A stretch of 64,000 nt of DNA from Euborellia annulipes (GCA_023213315.1 JAKCPI010005029.1:1-64000); one strand, 5' to 3'; positions 32,967 through 45,020 are shown, counted from the stretch's first letter. Made by a program: numbers and translations. The notes: generated by a model not told the origin, from the letters alone.

Positions 32967-33846
32967 CAGGGCCGCAGACAGGGGGGGCAGGGGAGGCTAT
33001 ATCCCCGGGGCCGAGGCCCTTTGCGCTCCAACCTTAAAATTCTAATAAAAAATAATTTTCATGGTTAAAATTTCAATAAAAAAATCATTTTCTTGAAATT
33101 TTTCCCTGAAGAGGCCCGGGCCCTTAAAGCTCAAAACTTAAAATTTAAATAAAAAAAATCATTTTCTTGAAATTTCTGAAGGGGTCCGGGACCTTTAAGC
33201 TCAAATCTTAAAATTTCAATTAAATAAAAATCATTTTCTTGAAATTTTTCCCAAAAGAGGCCCGGGCCCTTAAAGCTCAAAACTTAAAATTTAAATAAAA
33301 AAAATCATTTTCTTGAAATTTCTGAAGGGGCCGGGCCCTTAAAGCTCAAATCTTAAAATTTCAATTTAAAAGAAATCATTTTCTTCAGGAAAAAATTTCA
33401 AGAAAATGATTTTTTTTTTTGAAATCTTAAAATTTCAATATCATTTTCTTGAAATTTTTTTCCCCGGGCCCTTCAAGCTCAAAGCAAGTTTGATAATATT
33501 TTACATGTCTTAGGATAGTTAAAAACGCAGTTTTCAGTGCCTAATTTTCAAAAAAATTTTCCATACCCCCCAGACCACCCAAGGGGCCTCTGTCCAGAAC
33601 TGGCCTTAATAAATTATGGTACCCCTATGTTTAGGAAATTTTTAAAAATTTTTAAATATCTTTTTTATTTAAATAAACATTGTAAGCTATGTATAACTTT
33701 TTCAAAAATTGTGTTAAAAACATTTTTGGCATGAAGACCACAATATCCTTTTACATATTAAAAAAAAACTTTAAGGATGGGTGGGGGGAGGGGGGGCCCG
33801 TATTATTAAGTAGCCCCGGGGCCCGTCAATTCTGTCTGCGGCCCTG
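32967..33846. mobile_element. hAT element, GGCCGCAGACAG family, 880 bp
   Basis: CAGGGCCGCAGACAG...CTGTCTGCGGCCCTG is flanked by CACATTAC and CACATTAT (7 of 8). The inside repeats CCCGGGCCCTTAAAGCTCAA and CATTTTCTTGAAATT several times. No transposase. Confidence 0.92.
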
Positions 33847-34030
33847 CACATTATCTATTTGTGAGATTAATAATTTGTTTGGAGAAATTTAAATTTTCAT
33901 CAGGAATGAAAGTTAGAAGAAAACGCAGCCAAAATTTTTTCTTTAAAAATATATTTTAACAGCTGACGTTTCGGCTTTGGTCAAAGCCATCCTCGGAGCT
34001 ATAGACAACGAAACATTTTCTTTTATAAAT
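33847..34030 (-). mobile_element. Penelope-type terminal repeat, left member of inverted pair
   Basis: The sequence with GAATGAAAGTTAGAAGAAAA and TTTCTTTAAAAATATATTTT is repeated in reverse complement at 40010-40140. It carries a minus-strand hammerhead-like motif at 33961-34000. Confidence 0.75.
33961..34000 (-). ncRNA. Hammerhead-like motif with altered core
   Basis: On the minus strand, stem I AGCT/AGCT pairs and stem II GGCTTT/AAAGCC is perfect. GAAA, C and GTC follow. The core reads CCGAGGA instead of CTGANGA, and that base is normally invariant, so activity is doubtful. Confidence 0.6.
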
Positions 34031-34782
34031 ATTGGGATCTATGGGAGAGGCGTAGCTTAATTTCTGGCCACCTGGTGGCAAAAAATGAACTAGCCATTGT
34101 AGGATAGAATGGCTGAGCTGATACGCAAGTACTCGTGTTTTATGAGACAAAAAATTTAATTAAAAATAAAACATGCAGGAAATTTGTAGATTTGCTTCAG
34201 CTACACTTGTTAATAGAAATTTTATTGGTTGAGACAATATTATAGACCCTGGTCATGTTTTAAAGTAAGTAATAGTAATGACAGTTTCAATGACAGACCA
34301 AATTCTTGCTTTCTGTTTACAAACAACAAGTTTATGAGAATAATTTCATGAAATGATCAAATTTTATAATAATAATAACAATTGGGATGGATACTCGTAT
34401 AAGGCTGGATTAGGAAGTACCTGCAAGCACATTTGGGGCTGTACTTTTATTCTTTAACCGCTATTTATGATATCTGATATGATGTTAGCCAAAAAGTGTT
34501 TGAAATATTTTATTGTAATAATAAATACAAGATAATGAAATGATAAATTAACTAAAAAATTAATACCGGTAATTAAATATAAAATTAATAAATTTTTTTT
34601 TGTACTTACAGAAATAATTTAGATGATTTAAAAAATATCACGTTTATAGACAAAAAATGTGTTTGGAGTGCACTACATAAATCAGCTCTTAAAAAAATAC
34701 GATATTAGAAGCCTTTGCTGGAGCACAATTGTTTTGGAGAAAAACAAGAAAAAGATAGAGGCAAAAATTAAAAAGAAGGCTT

Positions 34783-34968
34783 CTAAATCTGATAGATTGT
34801 TTCTTCTACAATAAAATTATTTATAATTTTCACTATACTGTCTTTTTTTTGGAAAAGATTTGGAAAAGAATGAAATCGAGCTGTTTCATGCTTAGATGCA
34901 TGACTTTTACACCCATAAACACAAAGTAGATACACATTGCTTTTATTTTTATGAGAAGAAAATTCCAT
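34783..34968 (-). pseudogene. THAP-domain fragment
   Basis: The minus-strand frame has LCVYGCKSHASKHETARFHSFP, matching the start of a THAP zinc-finger (C-x-x-GCKS...FH-FP). The later C-x2-H pair is not found before the stop, so the domain is incomplete here or continues in an unseen exon. THAP domains occur in P-element-type transposases and in host DNA-binding proteins. With transposons all around, I favour a transposon relic. Confidence 0.5.
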
Positions 34969-35339
34969 ATTTGTGAATTTATTAGTGTATGTATCTATTA
35001 TTTATTAATCTAACAATAATATTTACTCGTGTAGTATAACTTTTTTTTTAAATATTAAAATTATATCAGATATTTAAATGTTTTTGTCCCTTATATCACG
35101 TTAAACATTTGAAGATTCATCCTACACTATTACTACACATTACACTACACATTATCTATGATCCTACAATCACTATTTCCAATTCAAGCCACCAGGTAGC
35201 GTATTGAAATGCTAAATTTCCCAAGAGTTAAACAATCATTTTAAATTTTTATAGAATGAAAATCATACCTGTTATTGGTCATTATATACATATATTTTGA
35301 ATTCTATCTGGTATTAATTTAGGATATAACAATTTAAAT

Positions 35340-35561
35340 AAAAAACTAACTCATTTTCGTAATCAAGCCTTTAGATTGGAGATCAATTACTTAAATAGAA
35401 TAAAAAAATCCTTAATCCATACTAAAAATAATATATTACATTCACTCCCAGAAACTACAGCTATTCTTAATTATTTTTTTCATTCACAACATAAAACTTT
35501 TACCAAAGTTTTAAAAAAACAAGTTAAAAAAACTTCCAAAAAACTTCCTATACAAGTATAG
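35340..35561 (+). other. Short open frame, possible retroelement N-terminal piece
   Basis: The frame reads NKKLTHFRNQAFRLEINYLN and ends KKTSKKLPIQV. Its basic, helical composition and position between the inverted Penelope-type ends suggest a fragment of the region before the RT. I see no diagnostic motif. Confidence 0.25.
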
Positions 35562-35869
35562 GAACTATGTTTCATAAACTGTTTATGAATATATATGACA
35601 TGAGAACGTTCAATTTGTTGCCAACCTAACAAATTTCTTGTATATTTTAAAATTAATTATTTTGGTAAAAATTGTCAATTTTAATTTTTATAGCTATTTG
35701 GTTGAATTACTTTATAAAAATTATTTAATTAGTATGATTTTAATATACTTCATAAATATTTAAATAGTTTAGAGCGTGAATTTCAAACCAGAATTTAATA
35801 AATTTAGATTTGTGAAATAAATTTTAAAAGAATAATTTCAAGTTTCCTTAAAATAATTATAATTTAGAC

Positions 35870-37905
35870 CAGTGATTCTCAACTTGTCGCGGTACTCTTT
35901 TGGCGATCTCAAAATTTGGCGGCACACAAAGAAAAAGATAAGTTTAAAAGTTGGTAATTAGTTCATAAACTTTTATATTAATTTTATTTCATATCCTGGG
36001 AATATTAATATTAAACCACGAAAGTATATGGAAAATGATTGAAAATTCATATTTTTTTTTACAGTGTAGAGTCAATTATTCAGGTTTTACCAATTGAGAA
36101 AAGAGGGGAAACACAATCAAAAGCCGTTAATATAATAACAAATTTTACTAACAACAATAAAACCATGGGCGCAACCAGACATCTTGTTAGGGGGGGGGGC
36201 AATACCTCATTAGGACGAGAGCGGGGGGGGGGAGGGTTGCAATTAATATATACTTAGATTATTAATTATTTAATTAAATAAAAAAAAAAAAAAAAATTAA
36301 ATTAACATAGTCGATTGAGGCGTGTTTAAAGATAAAATAAAACGATTTAATTATAAAAATAAACTTGAACGAGGATATTTAATAAAATAAAAACAGTAAA
36401 ATATAGAGAGTATAATAGAGCAAATATAAATGGCAAAAAAAAAAAACAGAATCAAATTTGTAAATGTTTGGTTGGATCTCAGTTTCAAGGTTGGTTAGTA
36501 TCGATAGTAAACGGGCCATTAGAAATAAATATTTTTATTTAATGAAAAGTCCTGCACGCCAAGGATTTGAACAGGGATCTTCTTTGTAGAAGCCGACACC
36601 CTACTCAATATACCAGCGAGCCCCCCTACACATTTCAAATAAAATGTTTCTTAATATAGAATATGCTTTCAAATATTTGCAGGAAATAATAATTCATCAG
36701 TGGCGTAGTGAGCTCAACTCGCGCCCGGGGCACCATACCTTTTTAGCGCCCCCCCCCATTTGAAAAACATATAATATAATATGTAAAATATACTCTCAAA
36801 TTAATAAATAAATAAAGTAAAATAAATGAAGTCATAGGCTCAAGCTAGGCTTTAAATTTGAGACAAAAAATGTAGTTGAGAAAATATTTTGAAAAAATTA
36901 AAATAATGTTAGGGGACGAAGATATGTACTCATTACTAGGGCTCGGATTTCGCCCTATTTGCCTTTTTTTAATTTATGGCTTAAAATTTAGGCCAATATG
37001 ATATGTAAACGTTTCATGAAATTCTGAATAAAATAAGAGGCATTTGTTAGTGCCTATAATGCCTATTTTGGCCGATTCTGGGTTTTGGTGCCTATTTCAT
37101 CTTTTTCAGCCTTTTTTAGTGCCTATTTTAAGTTCAAATAGCCAATTTCAATTTTGTAAGAGCTATACATAGCCTAAATTTAAAATTTTTTGAATTACCA
37201 AGAAAATATTTCAAGGGGGGGGGGGGGGGGTAAAGGGGGTAATTACTCCCCCCAGATTTGAAAAAAAAAATACTTTTATTTTCATTCAAAAGAGATTTAT
37301 GACATAACTAATGAGAAGATTAAATGAATTTTTTTATTTTAAGGAGTTTGATAATATCAGGCCCGATTTTACTAAAATACAACGAAAAGTCGCCGCGTTC
37401 AGTAACTTGAAGCCAATTTATCTTTTAAGTTTTCAACATTGCTACAGTACTATATAAATCCACGTGATAAAAATGAATGCAATACCTGTAATAACAAAAA
37501 TTAGACGATATTAATTTTTAATTTACTTTAGTACGTGATTAGCGAGTATTTTTTTTTTTTTATCTGCCCAAGCGAATTCTGCACCATCTCAATGCCATAT
37601 ATAATATTTTGGAAAAAAATGAATTTCTTAATCTTCTATTTTTTTTTAATTTAAAAGACTTTCTTTCAAAAGTAAAAATGTATCATTTTTAAAAATAAAT
37701 GAAATAAAAGAACACATATTGCCCCCCTCTGCCCCCTCCTACAATAGATCCGGGAGGTCGCAGTGCAATAAACACTCCTACGAGCGAATCTATCTATCTA
37801 TCTGCCTCCTCCTATAAGATTCCAGAGGGGGGGGAAATGTATTCTTGCCCCCCCCCCTGCAGTTCCTGCGCCTATGAGCGTTATCTTATACGTTGAGAAC
37901 CTATG
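35870..37905. mobile_element. Possible 2-kb hAT element
   Basis: It begins CAGTGATTCTCAACTTG and ends CGTTGAGAACCTATG, similar to the CAGTGGTTCTCAACC ends of many hAT elements. The flanks ATTTAGAC and GTTTAAAA match at 5 of 8 only. Several G-rich insertions and a tRNA-like stretch (36545-36630, minus) lie within. No transposase frame is seen. Confidence 0.45.
36545..36630 (-). mobile_element. tRNA-like (SINE) sequence
   Basis: The minus strand has TGGTATATTGAGTAGGGTG (A-box region) and TGTTCAAATCC (B-box) about 40 bp apart. The cloverleaf is not well formed, so I call it SINE-derived rather than a tRNA gene. Confidence 0.5.
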
Positions 37906-37970
37906 GTTTAAAAGATGTTAAAAAAAATATAATAGTAATAGTTAATTCCAGGAGGAGTGGCTGAATGTAT

Positions 37971-38277
37971 ATTGAGTAGCGAGGGTATCCAGGCAGCCAG
38001 AAAAACAATAAAGAAAATTAAATTTGTCTTTATTTATTTCATATATTTTTGTCTACGTACCACTATTGAACCAGAAGTCATGCCATCCGACGAATGTTCA
38101 CTCAAACACATTGTCAGGAGTTGCCAAGGGCCTGTATAAGCTCAAGGCAAATAACATTTGTCCTGATGAAGGCCGGAATATCGGCCGAAACGTAGACAAA
38201 AATATATGAAATAAATAAAGACAAATTTAATTTTCTTTATTGTTTTTCTGGCTGCCTGGATACCCTCGCTACTCAAT
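37971..38277. mobile_element. Small foldback element with a canonical hammerhead ribozyme
   Basis: 37971-38058 and 38190-38277 are 88-bp inverted copies that appear perfect, around a 131-bp centre. The right arm begins exactly within the hammerhead, so the ribozyme 3' side lies in the arm. No protein is encoded. It is related to the relic at 61650-61870 (GGAGTGGCTGAATG, CTGATGAAGGCCGG). Confidence 0.88.
38157..38200 (+). ncRNA. Hammerhead ribozyme, canonical
   Basis: Stem I TTTGTC (38157-38162) pairs fully with GACAAA (38195-38200). The core is CTGATGA (38163-38169). Stem II GGCCG (38171-38175) pairs with CGGCC (38182-38186) around a 6-base loop. GAAA (38187-38190) is followed by C and GTA (38192-38194), giving predicted cleavage after 38194. 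Stem III is a loop-less two-pair AC/GT, the Penelope-type minimal form. Confidence 0.88.
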
Positions 38278-38322
38278 AATAGTAATATCTTGTAGAAAAT
38301 TTAAATTTCTCCAAAAAAATTA

Positions 38323-39455
38323 CACTGTGCTACAAGAAAAAAAGCCCCGAGAAAATTCCTTCAGATTCTTAAGTAAAATGACCTCCTGAATCCAAATATG
38401 ACCTTCGTGTTCCCCCAGCACGTATCGTTCTCGGGGAGTAGCCCCCTACTTATTTCCACCCCTTTTCGTTAATTATAGGGCCACGAAAAAAATTTGGAGG
38501 GATGAAAAGGAATATTTTAGCCTTAACATTTCTTCAGAAGGTCTAGAGAAGTGAAAAGTTAAAAAACATTAACATTTGGAACCAAGGGGGAGATGTGGGG
38601 GAGGATTTTGTCCCTTAAAATGCAAAAAAATCATTAAAAATGATCGTTTTTTTCTGATTTTTCCCAATTTTTTCACTGATTTTCTACATATTCCAGCTGA
38701 CAGACCCAGCTCACCCTTCCTTAAACATCCCTCAACTAAAAAAATATATAGGATAAAGCGGGTGGGGTGTGAGCGATTCCGAAACCCTTGAAAGAAAAGT
38801 TTTTTTCAATTATTGACAAGAAATAATTTCTACCCCTTTAGATAAAATATGGAAATATTGAAGGACATAAAAGAATCCGTATATTTAAGTTTAAATTTGT
38901 AAAGATCAGCCCAAAAAAATGAAAGTTAGCCGCATATTTGCCAATTTGATTAACTGAGCTGTGAATCTTCCATCTTCTTGCAAGGGCTTCGGAATCGCCC
39001 ACACCCCATCCGCTTTGTCCTATATATTTTTTTTTAGTTGAGGGATATTTACGGAATGGTGAGTTGGGTCTGTCAGCTGGAATATGTAGAAAATCAGTGA
39101 AAAAATCAGAAAAAATTGATCATTTTTAATGATTTTTTTGCATTTTAAGCGACAAAATCCTCCCCCACATCCCCCCCCCCCTTGGAACCAAATGTTAATG
39201 TTTTTTAACTTTTCACTTCTCTAGACCTTCTGAAGAAATGTTGAGGCTGAAAAATTCCTTTTCATCCCTCCAATTTTTTTTCGTGGCCCTATAATTAACG
39301 AAAAGGGGTGGAAATAAGTAGTGAGCTACTCCCCGAAAACGGTACGTGCTGGGGGAAAACGAAGGTCATATTTAGATTCAAGAGGTCATTTTACTTAAGA
39401 ATCTGAAGAAATTTTCTCGGAGTCAGAAAAAAAAGTTTCATTTTGTTGCACAGTG
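38323..39455. mobile_element. CACTG-ended foldback with TTA duplication
   Basis: CACTGTGCTACAA...TTGTTGCACAGTG are the ends, and TTA flanks both (38320-38322 and 39456-39458). Arms of about 470 bp are inverted copies. A 3-bp duplication with CACTG ends fits the CACTA/Chapaev3 group. The flanks joined across the element match 33850-33890 in reverse, which gives an empty site. Confidence 0.85.
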
Positions 39456-40004
39456 TTATTAAATCTCACAAATAGATCATGTGTATAAAAATTATATAAA
39501 GTCTAATAATATTAAATAAATTGGGGGTTTTTAATTTGTGTTTTGGCGGATGGGAGGGTGAAGGGTGGGGCCATGAATTTCGAAAAATCGCTTCTACATG
39601 CCAATTTTCAGCTTTATAGGTATTATTGTTTAGGCTGGGGGTTGTCATCACTTAGTAAGTAAGTAAGTCAGTCAGTCACATCTCTCTTTATATATATATA
39701 GAGATAGAGATAGAGAAGAAAAGTGTTGGGAAAAAAATGCATTTTTCCCAAAAATGATGAATTTGGATAAGTAGCGACCGAATTTGAAAAAACAACCACA
39801 AAATTTCTTTTAGGAGAGGGAAGTTAATTTAGGGGGGCTTTTAGCATAGCAAGCATATTGATAGCTCATTTCAGTTGAGTTAGAAAATCCCTATTTTTCA
39901 CAAAAATAGCGATTTGGGGTACTTAGGGGCCGAATTTCAAAAAACTCCGAAATTACATTTTAGGGGTTCGTTCTTTAAAAATTAAAAAAAAAATGATTGT
40001 TAAA

Positions 40005-40150
40005 CTATATTTATAAAAGAAAATGTTTCGTTGCTTCTAGCTTCGAGGATGGCTTTGACCAAAGCCGAAACGTCATGTGTTAAAATATATTTTTAAAGAA
40101 AAAATTTTGACTGCGTTTTCTTCTAACTTTCATTCCTGATACAAATTCAA
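40005..40150 (+). mobile_element. Penelope-type terminal repeat, right member of inverted pair
   Basis: Reverse complement of 33895-34030, including the GGATGGCTTTGACCAAAGCC hammerhead stem II region (40046-40065). The hammerhead core is changed (TTCGAGGA), so it is probably inactive. Confidence 0.75.
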
Positions 40151-40308
40151 CCAGTCATAAAATACCCTTATACTATTTAAATTTTCCACAGGATATTACT
40201 ATTATATTTACCTATAATATCTTATAATATATAATATAATATATATAATAGTTATCAATTTAAATAATGCATCAACATGTTTTTTTGGATTTTTTCTTGA
40301 TTAAATAG

Positions 40309-40435
40309 TGCCCTCAGGCCTTGGTGTAGTGGTTAGCCATTTGTACCAAGAGTGGCGGGTTCGCATCCCGTCTCATGGGACAATTTATTTCAATTGAATT
40401 GGCTACCAATTGAATTGAAATAAACATATTATATT
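40309..40435 (+). mobile_element. tRNA-derived SINE
   Basis: A box TTGGTGTAGTGGTTAGCC (40321) and B box GGGTTCGCATCCCG (40357) are well formed. The tail has TTTCAATTGAATTGGCTACC. It is the best-preserved SINE head in the window. Confidence 0.8.
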
Positions 40436-41139
40436 AAAATTAGAGATTTAAGTAAAAATTTGAAAAAAAGTCCGTCATAAAAGTCGCTTTTTTCAAAAAA
40501 AGTCTCTGAGTGGCAAAAAAGCTCCAATAAAGTCCCAAAAGTCGTTTTTGAAAATCTCAAAAATCGTTTATTTTTATGAAATCAGAGGAGATATCTAAGA
40601 AAATCAGGAAAAGTCTCAAAATTGACAAAAGTTGAAAGACTTTTTTCCTCTCTCTATTTATGAGTTACAGATTTCTGAATTTTTTGCAATGATTTTTCGA
40701 GAATGCTCAGGTTTTCATAAAATAAAATCAGAATAATTGACAAGATAGGTAGTAACATTTTTTGAAATCAGTTTAAAAAAGTTGTGCGAATAACATAAAT
40801 TGTTTGATTTTATTTATAAAAAATAAATTTCCAATGACAACAAGTCAAATTTGCGATTTTGTCCTGTGGAGCGCGATCACCAATTTGAGTTTCTTTGCGT
40901 TTAGGGCTGTTGGATTTGACATCATAACTATTTGACATATGAAGCTGTACATTTTCACAATTTTGTTTCAGACCTGTATGAAACTTTGTGCAAATATTTA
41001 AGAAAATCGGAGACGGTTGTACATGAGCCGCTGGCACACTTGGAATATGAAATTACTATACTAATTTCAGAGAAAATATATTTATTTTTTGTTATAGAAA
41101 AAACAATAACAAATATATGGAAATTTGGTGGCTGTGAGT

Positions 41140-41340
41140 ATAGTTGAATGGAACAAGGGCAGGTTCAGCCAAATGTAAAACCTTTTATATGCTTATCGAT
41201 CCCGGAGACGTTTCGAGATATACCAGGTATCTCATGATTAGTCCGACTAAAAATGTACATACAAAAGCTACGATATATAATAAGAGTTATAAAAAACATA
41301 TTTTGGTAAATAAAACATTAATTTACATCGAAATATTGCA
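41140..41340 (-). mobile_element. Penelope-type terminal repeat, left member of second inverted pair
   Basis: Reverse complement of 45424-45500 joined to 47425-47545 (for example CATATAAAAGG and TTGGCTGAACCTGC). It contains a minus-strand hammerhead relic at 41199-41247: GAAA, C, GTC and TCCG remain, but the core reads CTAATCA. Confidence 0.8.
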
Positions 41341-41387
41341 TAAAGGTAGTCATTTAAAGTACAGTATATGTACATTAGGGGTATGAC

Positions 41388-41634
41388 CAGGGGCGTCTCT
41401 AGGATGAAGATTTGGGTAGGCAACTTTCCGGGGTGTCAACATTTTTAATTAAAGTTATTGTTTTGTGAAATAAAAACGACAAAGTTGAGTTGACATATCA
41501 AATCATATTTATTAGAAGTATTTATAGCATAGAACTAACTATTAAAATTGAACTCTGTTGTAGCTTATGCCAAAACTGACATTATTATTGGGTAGGCAGT
41601 TGCCTACCCTGCCTACCCGCTAAGGCCGTCCCTG
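41388..41634. mobile_element. hAT element with perfect 8-bp duplication
   Basis: CAGGGGCGTCTCTAGG...AAGGCCGTCCCTG is flanked by GGTATGAC on both sides (41380-41387 and 41635-41642). 247 bp. The interior has GGGTAGGCA...TGCCTACCC inverted blocks. Confidence 0.93.
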
Positions 41635-41649
41635 GGTATGACTTTTTTA

Positions 41650-42490
41650 CAACCTCGTATCCCTCTATCATAACTTGATAGAATAGAATAGTATAAAGAT
41701 TTATTTGCGGGCAAGAGCTAGTCAGCTCCATTAGCCCTATTTGAAATTTATACATAGTTACAGAGTATATTTCTCAGCCTTGCATTACATAATCTTTGTT
41801 TAGCAATCTGAACAGTTTACCAATCTGAACAGCGTCCAGCGGTATGCATTATTACTGTTATTATTGTTGATTGTTTTAGGCATCTTGAGAATAATTATTA
41901 ACACCTGACACCATGTAACGTTTCCTATTAACTTAGTATAAGGAGAGCAATGAGGAACGTCTTAACAGAAAACAAACATATTTATATTTAAACGAACAAT
42001 ATATAAAAACATAACATATAATAACATAAACATAAATAATAATATTATGATGACAGAACCCGACACACCCTGGACCCCCCCTCCAGCTGGCTCGGGCCCC
42101 CCTGGAACCCCCTCCAGCTGGCTCGGGCCCGCCTGCGGGGTACCCTCGCCTTTTCTTAATTATGAGAACCCGTGGCTTTGCATGTAGACAGGGGGCTTCG
42201 CCCCCCTGGGCCCCCAGCTGGCTCGGGCCAGCCTGCGGCGGACCCTCGCCTTTTCTTAATTAAGAGAAACTTCACGTGTAGAAAGGGGGCCTCGCCCCCC
42301 TGGAATCCCTAAGCTGGCTGGCGGACCCTCTCCTTTTCTTCTTAATTATGGAAAGAAAATTATTATTATTCCATTCCAATTCAGTGCCTGTTTGAGGATT
42401 TGTTTACATTCATGGAATACACAAATGAAAAAAATACTTAAATATTTCTCTATACATTTCCTATGGGAGAAATCGTAGCTTTAAAAATTA
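41650..42490. repeat. GC-rich CCCCCTGG/CAGCTGGCTCGGGCC repeats
   Basis: At 42060-42340, three irregular units combine CCAGCTGGCTCGGGCC, GCGGACCCTCGCCTTTTCTT and GGGGCTTCGCCCCCCTGG hairpins. The rest of the interval is AT-rich without a gene. The origin of the GC-rich unit is unknown to me. Confidence 0.6.
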
Positions 42491-43690
42491 ATTAATGGCA
42501 TAAAAATCTTTATGCTAAACTTCCATCTTTTGGCCTATCCTCTGAGCTGTGCCAGTGGATCAAGAGCTTTCTAACGGAGCGAAAGATCTCGGTTGTAGTC
42601 GACGGTGTGTCTTCTATTCCGCATTCAATCAACGCAGGTGTTCCCCAGGGTTCTGTCCTCTCTCCCACCCTATTCCTTATGTACATTAACGATCTCATGG
42701 GAGTAACCTCCAACCCAATTCATTGCTTTGCTGATGACAGTACCCTGCACTGTCAGGACTGGTGAAACCTCATCCACTGGTCGTCTGGGGGCTGTGTCGT
42801 TGATAAATGATGATCTTGGTCTCTTGGAGGAATGGGGAAACCTTAATCAAGTAAAATTCAATTCCCAAAAAACCCAATGTTGTTTAATTTCTAGACAAAA
42901 AAATAGGATTTGCCCTCCCCTTATTTACAGCAATAATAGTCTCGAGTTCAAAGATTCATTTTCTGTTCTGGGAGTGACAGTTACATCTGATCTCTCCTGG
43001 AGCAACCACATCTCTTCTGTGGTTAAAACTACCGCAAGGAAATTGGGTTTCCTATTCAAAACGAAGCGTTACTTTTCCTCCCAACAACTCCTAATCCTCT
43101 ATAAAGCCCAAATTCGGCCGTGTCTTGAATATTGTTCCCACCTTTGGCGAGGGGCGTCGAAAGACGCTCTCTCCTCCTTGGAAGCCATACAGAGGCGTGC
43201 AATTAGACTGATAGGTGATTCTACCCTTACTGCATCCCTACAGTCACTAGATCATAGAAGAAGAGTATCTGCACTATCTCTCTCTCTTCTACAGGTATTA
43301 CCATGGTCAATGCTCTGCCGAATTAAAATCAATTATCCCACCCAATGCAACATATTCACGGAACATAAGAGAGGCATCTTCCCAGCATCCCTACATCCCT
43401 ATGCTGTTCAGATCACGACTAACAGAACAAATCAATTTCATTCTTCCTTTGTCCCCATGACCTCCCGTGATTGGAACAGGCTCCCTGCGTCTATCTTCCC
43501 CAAAACCTACAATCTTCAGACTTTCAAGTCTAACCTCAACAGGCATCTTCTCAGTTCCCGCAGTAGAGTTTCCCCTTTATGCTTCTCCTTTTGTTTTTAT
43601 TTTCTTCCTGGCTGCATGTGACTATTGGTCATTATAGGTCTTCGGACCTTATGCACCCATTCCAAAAAAAAAAAAAAAATAATAATAATA
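42490..43690 (+). pseudogene. Non-LTR retrotransposon (LINE) RT C-terminal half with poly(A)-type tail
   Basis: The plus strand first reads LSSELCQWIKSFLTERKISV, GVPQGSVLSP (RT motif B) and FADDSTLHC (motif C, 42728-42756). The frame then shifts by one to the 42728-43621 frame, which continues with LEEWGNLNQVKFNSQKTQCC, the SVLGVTVTSDLSW-NHI block, LYKAQIRPCLEYCSHLW and a SRDWNRLP segment near the end. This is the classical C-terminal half of a Jockey/I-type LINE protein. The 3' end has A15 followed by AAT repeats (about 43665-43690). The copy is 5'-truncated, as usual for such insertions, and broken by the frameshift near 42760. Otherwise it is open for nearly 300 codons, so it is fairly young. 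Confidence 0.9.
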
Positions 43691-44165
43691 ACTCAAAAAG
43701 TTATAGGAATTTTGAGATGAAAATAATTTTTCTGTAATCCCGAGAAGGTCCTCTTTATGCATATAAATTTCATTTCGAAATTCCAACGGGAAGTTGCCTA
43801 AATAGAGCGTGACAGACAGACAGACGGACATTAGCTAATTATATATATATAGATTATATTTTTATTCTTTTTCACTTCTGACAAAAATATTTTCAAATTA
43901 ATTAGTAATATTTGTTTCCTTCGTTTATTTCTTAATTGATAAGAAATTTGGAAACAAACAATGCTATTAGTATTTATGAAAATATTTTAGTTAATCACTC
44001 TAACACAATAAATAAAAACACAAAAAACAAATAAAAATAAATTAATTTAAATAGCAGTAGTATTAGTAATAGTATGGGCAGAAAGTATTTTCCTACTGCG
44101 CAAAGTAGCGACGCCGTGGATGTCAATGCAACTAGAAAAATGAAGGCAGTGCTAAAATCAATTTT
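43690..44165. other. AT-rich intron sequence with dispersed GAGCGTGACAGAC motif
   Basis: 43760-43850 (TTCCAACGGGAAGTTG...GAGCGTGACAGACAGAC) recurs at 10095-10150. It is likely a fragment of a dispersed repeat. No gene. Confidence 0.4.
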
Positions 44166-44302
44166 TTTCTCGAAAAATCTCATTTTTTAAGCAAACTCGC
44201 CCTTAATGGGTAAAGGTTTGGCCACACATGTCATATAATGTTACTATGAAAATGTATGAACATGTTTGTTAATGGGAACAAAGTAAAAAAAAAAAACAAT
44301 AC

Positions 44303-45020
44303 TTTCTCTCTATATATTTCATATCTAGGTAAGAAAAAGTAAAAATCTGGTGTGACTGGAGCACAGCACACAACTTTCTCTTACCTTCGGTAATCGAAAG
44401 TTGTGTTCTGTGCTTGTCACACCAGATTTTTTGTGTCGACATATATATAGTTCTCGACAGTACGGAACATTTTTATTCAGATGTAAAATTTATAAGTATG
44501 GGAAAATATTTATATTTTGTTACCATGGCAACCATTTCTCCCATCTTTCCTATGAAATACAAGAGTAAAGTGGTCTTCAGAAGATTTCAATGGCAAAATG
44601 AGAATATACATTTTAAAGAGCATCTAAAAAATAATTGATTTTTGAATTAAAAAAAAATCGTTGGAGCAAATTTTGAGAAAATCGAAAAAAAACTGAAAAT
44701 ATACATCAGTAAAGTACTCGTACTCTTTGGCCGATTTTGATTAAAAGCTTATTTTCACCGTCACGAGGGGGGGGGGGGGGGTGTTCAACTTAAATATATA
44801 ATTTCAGCCTCATCGCTCAATTCCTTCATGTTTAAAACTGAACACACTCACACACACACCCCCACCTACAGACAGACCATGTCGCGAAAACCACTTTTTT
44901 GGATTCAGAGGACCTCAAAACCTAAAGATCCATCAAAATCTCGACATCGAATTTTTGACATGAATCTAATACTTTCTCTCTCTCTCTCTATATATATACA
45001 TAGCTAAGAGAAAGTAATAA
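44303..45020. mobile_element. ACTTTCTCTTA-family foldback fragment
   Basis: It is bounded by the ACTTTCTCTC/AAGAGAAAGTA terminal palindromes (44303-44343 and 44970-45018). It includes the TCTGGTGTGAC palindrome (44343-44430) and arm sequence with a CA-rich tract matching 6340-6740. Confidence 0.75.
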
